NCBI GenBank assembly: GCA_023488565.1
Contig: JAMDDZ010000115.1
Coordinates: 1 to 15,358 of the forward strand
Direction of reading: 5' to 3'
DNA length: 15,358 nucleotides
DNA from: Bacillota bacterium
Lineage (GTDB): Bacteria > Bacillota > Sulfobacillia > Sulfobacillales > Sulfobacillaceae
A program made the position numbers and the translations under genes. This document shows, one piece after another, positions 7,290 to 13,540 of this stretch. The notes under the pieces are model-generated. The model was not told where the DNA came from. It did no database searches and saw only the letters and a list, made by a program, of their open reading frames with translations. How positions within the stretch are numbered: position 1 is the stretch's first letter; the number at the start of each line of letters is the position of its first letter.

Positions 7290-8438
7290 TTAGGATGACT
7301 CAGTGATACCAAAACGGGCCAAAATCTCTTCTCGATGTTGGTCCAACGTCGGCGGCGGCATGGTCACCGCTCCTGGCGTGTTGCTCAATTTTACCGGAAT
7401 CCCAAGCACCTGGATATCACCAGCAATAGGATGATGGAGCACTTGAACCATTTCTCGCGCCTGTATTTGCGGATCACGAAACACATCGGAAAAACTTTGA
7501 ATTGGTGCTGCCGGGACCCCAACAGATCGTAAAATATCCACCCATTGAACGACTGGCTTAGCGGCAAATACTTCTTCTTCCAGTCGCTTGATGAGTGTTT
7601 CCCGATGGACAACCCGGTCAGGATTGGTGGAATATTCCTTGTCGTGACCAAAAGGAATCGGACAGACCTCCACCATTTTCTCCCAAAGTCCGTCATTGCC
7701 GCACGCTACGACAAAGTAGCCGTCTTGAGCTTTAACCGCTTGGTACGGGGCAATATTGGGGTGAGCCGACCCTAATGCCACCGGGTCTTTTCCGCTGGCG
7801 AAATAGTTCCCCGCCTGATATGTTTGCCACGACACCAATGCCTCGAACAACGAGGTGTCAACCCATTGCCCTTGCCCTGTTCTTTCTCGGGCCCACAGCG
7901 CTGCCATAATTCCATAAGCCGCCCACATGCCTGCCCCAATATCCCCCACGGAAAATCCTGCTTTGGTGGGATGCGCCCCGTCGCCAGTCACCGACATTAA
8001 TCCCGACATGGCTTGAGCAACCACATCATAGCCGGGCAGATGCCGTTCCGGGCCGGTGGCGCCAAATCCTGAAATCGAAGCCATAATGATTTTTGGGTTG
8101 ATGCGGGATAGTTGGTTATAGCCCAGTCCCCATTTATCCAATGTTCCTGGTCGAAAATTTTCCACAACCACGTCTGCCTGAGACACCATCGTTTTGAAAA
8201 TGTTTTGGTCCTTGGCTGTCTTTAAGTCGAGGCTGATGCTGCGCTTATTGCGATTCACTGAAAGGAAATAGGCGCTTTCCCCTTGAATAAATGGCGGACC
8301 CCATTTCCGGGTATCGTCGCCTTGCGGCGGTTCCACCTTAATGACCTCGGCTCCAAAATCGGCTAACATCATGGTGCAAAACGGTCCTGTCAAAATGCGG
8401 GTCAAGTCGATAACCACTAGGTCTTCCAGCGCTTGCAT
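7290..8438 (-). CDS. CaiB/BaiF (family III) CoA-transferase
   Basis: A 382-residue member of the family III CoA-transferases, which move CoA between carboxylic acids (formyl/oxalyl, carnitine, succinyl/malyl, benzylsuccinate types). Seen motifs: an N-terminal VVIDLTRILTGPFCTMMLADFGAEVIKVE-type segment (8-36), RNKRSISLDLK (63-73), ENFRPGTLDKWGLGY (93-107), and PGYDVVAQAMSG (135-146), whose Asp138 corresponds to the catalytic Asp that forms the acyl-anhydride and CoA-thioester intermediates. Length fits a full-length single-chain enzyme. GGAGGTGA eight bases before the ATG supports the start. The gene stands alone on its strand, convergent with the thioesterase. Donor and acceptor acids cannot be told from sequence. 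Confidence 0.9.
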   Translation of the reverse strand: MQALEDLVVIDLTRILTGPFCTMMLADFGAEVIKVEPPQGDDTRKWGPPFIQGESAYFLSVNRNKRSISLDLKTAKDQNIFKTMVSQADVVVENFRPGTLDKWGLGYNQLSRINPKIIMASISGFGATGPERHLPGYDVVAQAMSGLMSVTGDGAHPTKAGFSVGDIGAGMWAAYGIMAALWARERTGQGQWVDTSLFEALVSWQTYQAGNYFASGKDPVALGSAHPNIAPYQAVKAQDGYFVVACGNDGLWEKMVEVCPIPFGHDKEYSTNPDRVVHRETLIKRLEEEVFAAKPVVQWVDILRSVGVPAAPIQSFSDVFRDPQIQAREMVQVLHHPIAGDIQVLGIPVKLSNTPGAVTMPPPTLDQHREEILARFGITESS

Positions 8439-8469
8439 GGCTTAGGTCACCTCCACACCTCTCAAGGTG

Positions 8470-8475
8470 AGTATA
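8470..8475 (-). promoter_or_regulatory. Possible -10 element of the CoA-transferase gene
   Basis: On the minus strand TATACT (8475 down to 8470) matches five of six bases of the -10 consensus. It would start a transcript near 8463, just ahead of the GGAGGTGA ribosome site. No good -35 is present, so this is tentative. Confidence 0.3.
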
Positions 8476-8554
8476 GCCTGCTGGGCACCTATAACGGAAT
8501 AAAAATTTTCCCGAGATCCGGTGCAACAACAGAACAAAATCGCATGTGTATTAA

Positions 8555-9031
8555 ATGAGGTGGGTTAATACGGATCCAACGGAAGCAGCATTTGTGAACT
8601 TTGTCGAGGATACATCGCCTTGGGCTCTGCGAATCGCGTACGCATTTACCCAAGGCTCACGCGATGCCGAAGATGTAGTGCAAGAGACATATTTTCGTTA
8701 CTGGCGCCGCCTTCAGCACACTCTTCGGCCGCCTAGTCGCGCATATTTGTATCGCGCCTTGATGAATAACCTAAAATCGTGGTATCGGAATAATCGACAC
8801 CAAATTTTGGTCGCCAAAGTCGAAAAGGTTGGGGAATTGGGGAGTGATATTGCCGTGCGCGATGCCATTGCGCGATTGCCTTTAGCTGAGCGCACGGCCG
8901 CGACCGCTGTTTGGATTTTAGGCCTGGACTTAGACGCAGCAGCCAACATTACTGGACTCAAGCCCACTACACTTCGGTCCCGTTTGTCACGGGCACGCTC
9001 TCGGCTTAATCGCTGGTTGAAGGAGGACTAA
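8555..9031 (+). CDS. ECF-type RNA polymerase sigma factor (sigma-70 family)
   Basis: A 158-residue group 4 sigma factor with only regions 2 and 4. Region 2 includes DAEDVVQETYFRYWRRL (37-53), the core-binding and -10-recognition helices. Region 4 spans about 103-150 (LPLAERTAATAVW, then a helix-turn-helix ending LRSRLSRARSRL) and recognises the -35. It would redirect RNA polymerase to an extracytoplasmic-signal regulon. No Shine-Dalgarno sequence precedes the ATG at 8555; the AGGTGG lies just inside the frame. So either translation is leaderless or the start differs. The stop is one base from the next start and the AGGAGG of the next gene lies within this gene's last codons, so the two are co-transcribed. 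The region 2/4 assignment is firm; the signal is unknown. Confidence 0.88.
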   Translation: MRWVNTDPTEAAFVNFVEDTSPWALRIAYAFTQGSRDAEDVVQETYFRYWRRLQHTLRPPSRAYLYRALMNNLKSWYRNNRHQILVAKVEKVGELGSDIAVRDAIARLPLAERTAATAVWILGLDLDAAANITGLKPTTLRSRLSRARSRLNRWLKED

Positions 9032-9032
9032 A

Positions 9033-10271
9033 ATGAAGCCACCAAAATGGGAGTCTCAGATTCGGCAGTTGACGGACACCGCACCCACACATTGGAAGTT
9101 AGACGGGCGCGCTATCATCATCAGGTTGCCTTATAAGCATAGGCCCATCATTTCTACGACCTGGGGCCTTTCCCTAGCCGGCATTTTAGCCCTAGGAGCG
9201 GTGACTTTGGCCATTCCTCGCTCAACCTCACTAGGCCATACCGTTCAACCACTAACCCATGGCACCATTAGTTGGTCGGCTCCCCAAGACGGGGTGTCTA
9301 CTTCCCTGGCCATGACCCCGTCTGGTCCACTGGCTGTAAAAGGTACCCATATTTATGACTTTAACCGCAATGGCTACCCAAGTCCGATTGCCAGGATTCC
9401 GAAGAATCTTCAAATCGCCACCACTTATGACTCTGGCTTGATTTTGACACAAACCATAAAGTCTAATGGAATTTGGACCACCCGGTACTACCAATATCAA
9501 TTTGGCTGGCATCAAGTAAAGTTTCTTGCGGATAAGCTTCCCATCACTACTTCGCCTGCGCAAGATCCGGCGGTCGCTGGAGGCCATTGGCTGTCCATTT
9601 TCGGTGAAACGTCAGATGGCCGTCCTTACACCGACATCATTAACTTGCAAACAGGAAAAGAATCGCGCTTGTCTTTGTTAATGGCCCGTGAACCATATCT
9701 ACATGCCAATGCGCCTAGGATTAATGCAAAATTGTTAGGACCCGGCTATCCCCCGCAACCTGTCGCCATAGGGAATTGGGGACTTGTGGTGGAAAATCGA
9801 GGGCAATGGTACAGAGTTCCCTTCAATCATACCGCTTGGATTCCGCTGGCAATCCCGCGCACCGTACTGCCGTCTGCCCCAATTTCTGGGACCGGAACTA
9901 CGGTGAGTTATATTCTCCAAACCCAGGGGGCGCATCCCTTGAGCTGGTGGGTGCTAAATCCAAAGACCGACGCTTTGGTGAGCCATAGAATTCCTTCCCA
10001 GTGGAATCATCGGATGTTTCTATATAACGTTCCCAGCGGACCGGGTGGACCGGCCATTAGGGGCAACACCTTGATCGAAAGCATTATCCCGGAATCTTAC
10101 GGTCTTTGGATATTGATTTCTCAAGGATCTCGACAGCAAAACGCGCTCATTTCTCGTAGCGGCCATGTTGTGGCATTACATGGCGTGTCCGGATACTGGG
10201 CGACTTCAGTTGATCCTTGGGGGGTGCTCTGGTCAAACAGTGCTCACACGATTGTCTGGCAAAGGTGGTAA
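9033..10271 (+). CDS. Single-pass membrane protein, probable anti-sigma/sensor partner of the ECF factor
   Basis: A 412-residue protein I do not recognise by family. It has a basic cytoplasmic N-terminus of about 38 residues, one membrane helix at about 39-61 (TTWGLSLAGILALGAVTLAI), and an outer domain of roughly 350 residues. That domain is rich in Trp, Tyr, Gly and Pro, with alternating short hydrophobic strands that suggest a beta-propeller-like fold. No HxxxCxxC zinc anti-sigma motif and no protease or kinase motif is visible. The ATG at 9033 has AGGAGG (9021-9026) at 6-base spacing. The one-base gap from the sigma gene and the membrane topology are the arguments for an anti-sigma or signal-sensing role; the cytoplasmic part is short for a classical anti-sigma domain. 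The 3' end abuts a transposase remnant, but the C-terminus looks natural. Confidence 0.7.
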   Translation: MKPPKWESQIRQLTDTAPTHWKLDGRAIIIRLPYKHRPIISTTWGLSLAGILALGAVTLAIPRSTSLGHTVQPLTHGTISWSAPQDGVSTSLAMTPSGPLAVKGTHIYDFNRNGYPSPIARIPKNLQIATTYDSGLILTQTIKSNGIWTTRYYQYQFGWHQVKFLADKLPITTSPAQDPAVAGGHWLSIFGETSDGRPYTDIINLQTGKESRLSLLMAREPYLHANAPRINAKLLGPGYPPQPVAIGNWGLVVENRGQWYRVPFNHTAWIPLAIPRTVLPSAPISGTGTTVSYILQTQGAHPLSWWVLNPKTDALVSHRIPSQWNHRMFLYNVPSGPGGPAIRGNTLIESIIPESYGLWILISQGSRQQNALISRSGHVVALHGVSGYWATSVDPWGVLWSNSAHTIVWQRW

Positions 10272-10274
10272 CAG

Positions 10275-10868
10275 GAACCGAGCCAGCTGTTGGTGTTCAC
10301 ACGATATTTTCTTGCCAATGCTATCTGGTCGAGGAAAAACACGCGGATTATCTCTTCGTCGCCCAAGGCAATCAGCCGACCCTCGAAGCCAACATTCGGG
10401 CCTTATCGCCCGAAGATTTTTCCCCCTCCGGCCGAAACGTGGGACAAAGGCACGGTCGCATTGAACACCGCCGTTTGCGCGCCAGCACGGTCCTGAACTC
10501 CTACGAAAAACTTTCCGTACATCCAACAAGTCTTTCCACTGGAACGCACGACGACCCTCGTGAAAACCGGCGAGATGCGTCACGAAATCATCGTCGGCCT
10601 CACCAGTCGCTCGCGGGAACAGGCACTGTTGGACGCGGTGCGTCAGCATTGGACGATTGAAAATAAGGTGCATTGGACACGGGATGTCACCTGGCAAGAA
10701 GACAAGTCGCGGGTGCGTACTGGAGCGGCCCCGCGAATATTGGCCAGTTTCCGCAATGCGGTGTTGAGTGGGCTCGATCTCAAAAACAAAAAGCGGATAG
10801 CGAGCCAACTCCGGGCCTTCGCGTGGGACCGCGAGGCGGCGATTGCCTTCGTGACCGATCCCGTCTAA
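10275..10868 (+). pseudogene. ISAs1-family transposase remnant, 5'-truncated and frameshifted
   Basis: Two frames together give the C-terminal half of an ISAs1-type DDE transposase. The first (codons through about 10510) contains YLVEEKHADYLFVAQGNQ and, further on, GRNVGQRHGRIEHRRLRAST and LNSYEK. The second (from 10512) continues with FPYIQQVFPLERTTTLVKTG, then HWTIENKVHWTRDVTWQED, RVRTGAAPRILASFRNAVL, and a stop at 10866. The HWTIEN...RDVTW...ED block carries the final catalytic Glu region of the family. The frame change falls at the base C10511 after an A-run, as one extra base. Everything before the HT...YLVEEK segment is missing, so the element is dead. No terminal inverted repeats or target duplication could be assigned. 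Confidence 0.8.
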
Positions 10869-10898
10869 CCGCATCGGGCCGAACCTGTGGCCACATTC

Positions 10899-10916
10899 CC
10901 GGTCGCTAGCGACCGG
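10899..10916. repeat. 18-bp perfect palindrome
   Basis: CCGGTCGCTAGCGACCGG is a perfect palindrome 31 bases after the transposase stop. Its central octamer CGCTAGCG occurs again at 11236-11243. Role unknown: it could be an element end, a protein-binding site or a remnant of the IS terminus. Confidence 0.6.
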
Positions 10917-11023
10917 AACTTTGGTATGCCCACCGGGTCGGTACTCCTGTTCGGTACATCCTTCCGCAACTATTCTACGCGGATCCTTCACCCATCGGCG
11001 GGACCTGCACACTATCGTCAGAT

Positions 11024-11221
11024 ATGTCGCAATTTAACTTTGCCGAAGACCTGGTGGCCGACCTGGTCCTCACCGCCGCACAGGCGGTCCACACGGAAGC
11101 GAAGGCCCTCAATCCCACCCTTGTCCACGACCCGGATCTCTATAGGAACGGTGGGACCATCCTCTCCGTCGCGGAACAAAAAACCTTCCAAACGATTCAC
11201 CGTCGCCTGGCGAGCCCCTAA
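11024..11221 (+). CDS. Small hypothetical ORF (65 aa), doubtful
   Basis: A 65-codon frame with a plausible soluble, mostly helical product (FAEDLVADLVLTAAQAVHTE near the N-terminus, SVAEQKTFQTIHRRL near the C-terminus). I do not recognise it. There is no Shine-Dalgarno sequence before the ATG, and it lies in a stretch of decayed mobile DNA. It may be a fragment of a larger lost gene or chance. An antisense frame covers the same bases and looks less protein-like. Confidence 0.3.
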   Translation: MSQFNFAEDLVADLVLTAAQAVHTEAKALNPTLVHDPDLYRNGGTILSVAEQKTFQTIHRRLASP

Positions 11222-11352
11222 TTCGAGGCCCCAAGCGCTAGCGTTCATGATATGATTCTAGTACATTTTAATTTGAGGCAATGAAACGATTTCAAGTACT
11301 TTTATTTGTGAGGGAAGACGGATTTTTGCCCTGTCGGGCCATGGGCTTATAT

Positions 11353-11383
11353 CCCCACGGCTGAAGCCGGGGGCTTTACGCCC
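11353..11383. mobile_element. IS200/IS605-type terminal hairpin (solo element end)
   Basis: CCCC-A-CGGC-TGAA-GCCG-GGGG (11353-11373) folds into a stem with a single bulged A and a tetraloop. It is followed by GGGCTTTACGCCC, itself able to form a 4-bp hairpin (11371-11383). Imperfect hairpins of this style are typical of subterminal ends of IS200/IS605 elements, and the surrounding CTTATATCCCC and CTTTACGCCC phrases are familiar from such ends. No tnpA or tnpB is present in the window, so this is a solo remnant. It could alternatively be a simple terminator, although no T-run follows. Confidence 0.5.
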
Positions 11384-11436
11384 TATTTTGGGTAACGGAC
11401 TTCTTAGGGTCGTTAACCGACAAGCAAGCAGCCAAA

Positions 11437-11703
11437 GTGTTGCGGAGTATGCAGTTGGTGCGAGAATTTGGCCCGGAGCTCGGGAGGCCGTCTGTGGAGA
11501 CCATTCATGATGGCATTCAGTGCCTTCGCGTGCAGTTCGGCTCGGATATTTTTCGTGTCTTCTTTTTCGTGGGACCCGCCCATACGCTCGTTTTCTTGAA
11601 TGGGTTCCGCAAGAAAACACCCAAAACGCCGCCCCGCGAAATGGACCGGGCCATGCGCTATCGCAGTGACTGCCTTAGTCGGATAGGAGGTGAGCGCGGA
11701 TGA
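11437..11703 (+). CDS. HigB/RelE-type toxin, N-terminally truncated
   Basis: The product matches the phage Gp49/HigB-like branch of the RelE/ParE mRNA-interferase superfamily: DKQAAKVLRSMQLVREFG (open upstream of the GTG), LRVQFGSDIFR (30-40), and FRKKTPKTPPREM (57-69). Family-like sequence begins near 11392 (TDFLGSLTDKQ). Full-length relatives have about 15-20 more N-terminal residues, including a first strand. Here that part is replaced by the IS-type hairpin, and an in-frame TGA lies at 11362. The first usable start is the GTG at 11437, without a Shine-Dalgarno sequence, giving 88 residues. The stop overlaps the antitoxin start by 4 nt (ATGA). The toxin is therefore probably inactive or poorly translated. 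The family call is firm; loss of function is inferred. Confidence 0.7.
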   Translation: MLRSMQLVREFGPELGRPSVETIHDGIQCLRVQFGSDIFRVFFFVGPAHTLVFLNGFRKKTPKTPPREMDRAMRYRSDCLSRIGGERG

Positions 11704-11996
11704 AAGACGATTTGCAGCAGTATCTTGAGCAGCGGCTCGTCGATCCGAAGTTCCAGGCAGCGTGGGATGAAGGCCGTTTAGAATACATGGTGGCCCGGCA
11801 GTTGATCCAACTGCGACGGGAGCAAGGACTGACGCAGAGCCAGTTGGCTCGCCGATTGCACACCCAACAAAGCGAAATTAGCCGCATTGAAGCGGGCGAC
11901 CAAAACATCAGCCTCGGTAAGCTGGAGAAACTGGTGGCGGCGTTGGGAGCTCGGGTGTCCATTGTTATTGAGCCGGCCGCAACGCACAGACCTTAA
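11700..11996 (+). CDS. XRE-family antitoxin (HigA-like)
   Basis: A 98-residue antitoxin of the toxin-first type II arrangement. An N-terminal helical segment is followed by an XRE helix-turn-helix at about 33-85 (LTQSQLARRLHTQQSEISRI, 44-63), which would bind the operon's own operator. AGGAGGTGA at 11685-11693 gives a strong ribosome site, and the ATG overlaps the toxin stop in ATGA. In the family this protein neutralises the ribosome-dependent RNase toxin and represses the pair. Since the toxin's N-terminus and its original promoter region appear lost, this may now be an orphan antitoxin. The gene itself looks intact. Confidence 0.85.
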   Translation: MKDDLQQYLEQRLVDPKFQAAWDEGRLEYMVARQLIQLRREQGLTQSQLARRLHTQQSEISRIEAGDQNISLGKLEKLVAALGARVSIVIEPAATHRP

Positions 11997-12035
11997 GGTT
12001 GGCGTTGGCGACCCCCTAGGGAAGTTCATTTGCAC

Positions 12036-12074
12036 GGACGCGATACCGGGCGATAAAAAATCCCGGAGGCGTCC
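12036..12074. repeat. Two-tier hairpin downstream of the antitoxin gene
   Basis: GGACGC (12036-12041) pairs with GCGTCC (12069-12074). Inside it CCGGG (12046-12050) pairs with CCCGG (12062-12066). The internal loop is GATA/AG and the apical loop CGATAAAAAAT. This is a strong structured element 40 nt after the antitoxin stop. It may act as a terminator or be a mobile-element folding end; there is no T-tract. Confidence 0.45.
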
Positions 12075-12094
12075 GGTGAAGATAACGCGACGTA

Positions 12095-12583
12095 TTGGGG
12101 TGTCAGGGCCAAAATTCGCCATCGGACAGTCCGCGGTTCCGTGTCCCAACGAGGCCGAAAAGACTGACGGGGCGTGGGGTTCGCAAAATCGCATTCGCAT
12201 ACGGACTAAATGTTGGCGTATATATTGCGCTAGGTGCATCAGAGAATAAATGGAACTACTATTTTAGTAGTAACTATAGCCAAACGGCTCTCAAGTCGTT
12301 GGCGCCGCGTACTCAGCTTCCCTTGTATGCTCCGACAACTTATCCCGGGGAAGCGCATACGCCATTGCCTATTACCGTGCAAACACAAACGGGAACGACG
12401 CAGACCGCGTTTTATCGAGTATTATTTAATCCCTTCTTCAGGTTCAGCCACGTCAACGGTCGCGTCGTCTTCTCCCTCTACGGTTATACCACCGGCCACG
12501 AGTCGGGAGAATGCTACACCAGCGAGTTTCCCTACAATCCTCCGTTCCTCTACCTCGTTCGTGCTTTGGGCGGCTTCGCATGA
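12095..12583 (+). pseudogene. Open fragment, probably broken secreted/cell-surface protein gene
   Basis: This is an open frame of up to 162 codons. From about 12225 on it has protein-like composition (SLAPRTQLPLYAPTTYP, then alternating polar and aromatic stretches such as FNPFFRFSHVNGRVVFSLYG). Before that the composition is basic and unconvincing, and no Shine-Dalgarno sequence precedes any start. It stops at a TGA located exactly in one arm of a 10-bp inverted repeat, while another protein-like frame opens just beyond. I do not recognise a domain with confidence. I treat it as a degraded fragment. Confidence 0.35.
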
Positions 12584-12600
12584 ATGTTACTCATGCGAAG
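12574..12600. repeat. 10-bp perfect inverted repeat
   Basis: CTTCGCATGA (12574-12583) and TCATGCGAAG (12591-12600) are exact inverted copies separated by 7 bases. The repeat sits at the point where the coding-like frame changes. It could be a small duplication-inversion scar that broke the gene, or a weak terminator. Confidence 0.55.
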
Positions 12601-12770
12601 AAGCACAGAGCCTTTGGTCAAATTATTACCAAGGCGTACCAAATAATGCGGGTGGGCAGCAAATTGTCATTGCACAATATGCTTTAGGCGGTGATTGCAA
12701 CGGAGTATCTGGGGATCTTGATTTTATGATACAAAACCCCAGATTTCAACCTGTACCATACTCCGGGTAG
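12584..12770 (+). pseudogene. Second open fragment in another frame
   Basis: Frame 3 of the plus strand carries a protein-like tail: SCEEAQSLWSNYYQGVPNNA (starting near 12592), then GGQQIVIAQYALGGDC and a stop at 12768-12770. Two Cys and many aromatic residues suggest an extracytoplasmic fragment. It has no start of its own and follows the hairpin at 12574-12600. It may be the continuation of the preceding fragment after a frameshift, or a separate remnant. Confidence 0.28.
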
Positions 12771-12882
12771 CTAACGATTGGGGCTGTATCACAGGGGCGG
12801 TGTGAACGCCGCTATATGAAACAGTCCCGATCTTTGTCTTTTAGTATTTTTGAATGTGCGCTGCCATATTCAGGGCCGATAA

Positions 12883-13300
12883 CTAATCCCCGCTTAAATT
12901 AGAATTCCATGGGCCGACACTCGCTGCCAGAAATGTTAGGGCGTTATGATTCCAACTAACCTGCAACGTGACATGCTGTTCGTAAAAGGTTTCTATAACC
13001 CATGCCTGTGTGCTAGGTACCGGAAGATCAGTGAAGTGCTGATATGGCGACCGACCACCACGGCTTTTGTCGCTTGGGATCCAGGTGCCTCCACGATTAC
13101 TTGCCATCGGCCTTCATGCCAGGTAACGGCTGTGATTGACTGTCCTTCGGAATCTTTCCATTGGGTTTGGGTCCCCACAATCCCGCTCCCTAAGTTGCGA
13201 GGAGGACAACAAATCGGATCATTTACAATTCTTGTTGGGATGACTGTCATGACAGAGCGACGGATGGTGGCAAAGATTTCCCCCCGGCGTCGGTGTGAAA
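12883..13300 (-). pseudogene. Frameshifted minus-strand remnant of a W-x-EG-x-W protein
   Basis: Two minus-strand frames read as consecutive pieces of one protein. The first (from about 13300 to about 13030) has GSGIVGTQTQWKDSEGQSIT, then VTWHEGRWQVIVEAPGSQAT. The second (about 13050 to 12883) has TDLPVPSTQAWVIETFYEQH, then VTLQVSWNHNALTFLAAS and a stop at 12883. The order WxEGxW, then LPVP, then xVSWxxxALTF resembles the C-terminal part of secreted or lipoprotein-like proteins I associate with acidophilic Firmicutes, from memory only. The frame change lies near 13040. No upstream start with a ribosome site is visible, so it is a fragment. Confidence 0.4.
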
Positions 13301-13396
13301 ACTTATGTCTATTACGGACTGGGATGCGTTTTTTCGCGATAACGGGTGGGGTCGCAAGGGGTCGTTAAGCATCGGTGGATGGACCTATACTGAAAA

Positions 13397-13419
13397 CAGC
13401 GGCTCTTTACGAGCCGCTG
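13397..13419 (-). terminator. Intrinsic terminator of the microprotein operon
   Basis: CAGCGGCTC (13397-13405) and GAGCCGCTG (13411-13419) form a perfect 9-bp stem with a 5-nt loop. On the minus strand it is followed by TTTTC, 25 bases after the microprotein stop. On the plus strand a T6 run (13425-13430) follows at a short distance, so it may work both ways. Confidence 0.75.
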
Positions 13420-13444
13420 GCAAATTTTTTGTTCCCTATATGCG

Positions 13445-13540
13445 TTACTCGTCCTCGTTGAACCACTCACGCATGACATCAAACCATTCATCACGGCGTT
13501 CTTCCGTGGTATCGAGGTTTTCGCCCTTTGCTTCGTTCAT
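13445..13540 (-). CDS. 31-residue acidic microprotein coupled to the upstream membrane protein
   Basis: A complete small gene not recognisable by family. The ATG at 13540 has GGGAGG seven to eight bases upstream (in the end of the preceding gene), and its first bases overlap the preceding stop in ATGA, so translation is coupled. The product has 12 acidic and 4 basic residues (net about -8) and no membrane segment. The second half is a likely amphipathic helix with two EWF triplets seven residues apart (18-20 and 25-27). A strong terminator follows 25 bases after the stop. The ribosome site, the coupling and the terminator together make this a real gene. Its role is unknown: an accessory subunit or regulator of the EcsC-like protein is the simplest inference. 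Confidence 0.72.
   Translation of the reverse strand: MNEAKGENLDTTEERRDEWFDVMREWFNEDE

Noticed and set aside
10395..10414. TTCGGGC/GCCCGAA inverted repeat
   Set aside because: It lies within transposase coding sequence, is only 7 bp, and has no positional support as a regulatory element.
10233..11012. 259-codon minus-strand frame
   Set aside because: It is antisense to the transposase remnant and rich in Arg, Pro and Gly without domain features; a typical shadow of a GC-rich gene.
13244..13255. CTGTCATGACAG 12-bp palindrome
   Set aside because: Short, inside the decayed minus-strand coding remnant, with no second copy or adjacent gene to regulate.
12946..13368. 140-codon plus-strand frame
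   Set aside because: Composition is unlike a protein, and the opposite strand over the same bases reads as a recognisable decayed coding sequence.
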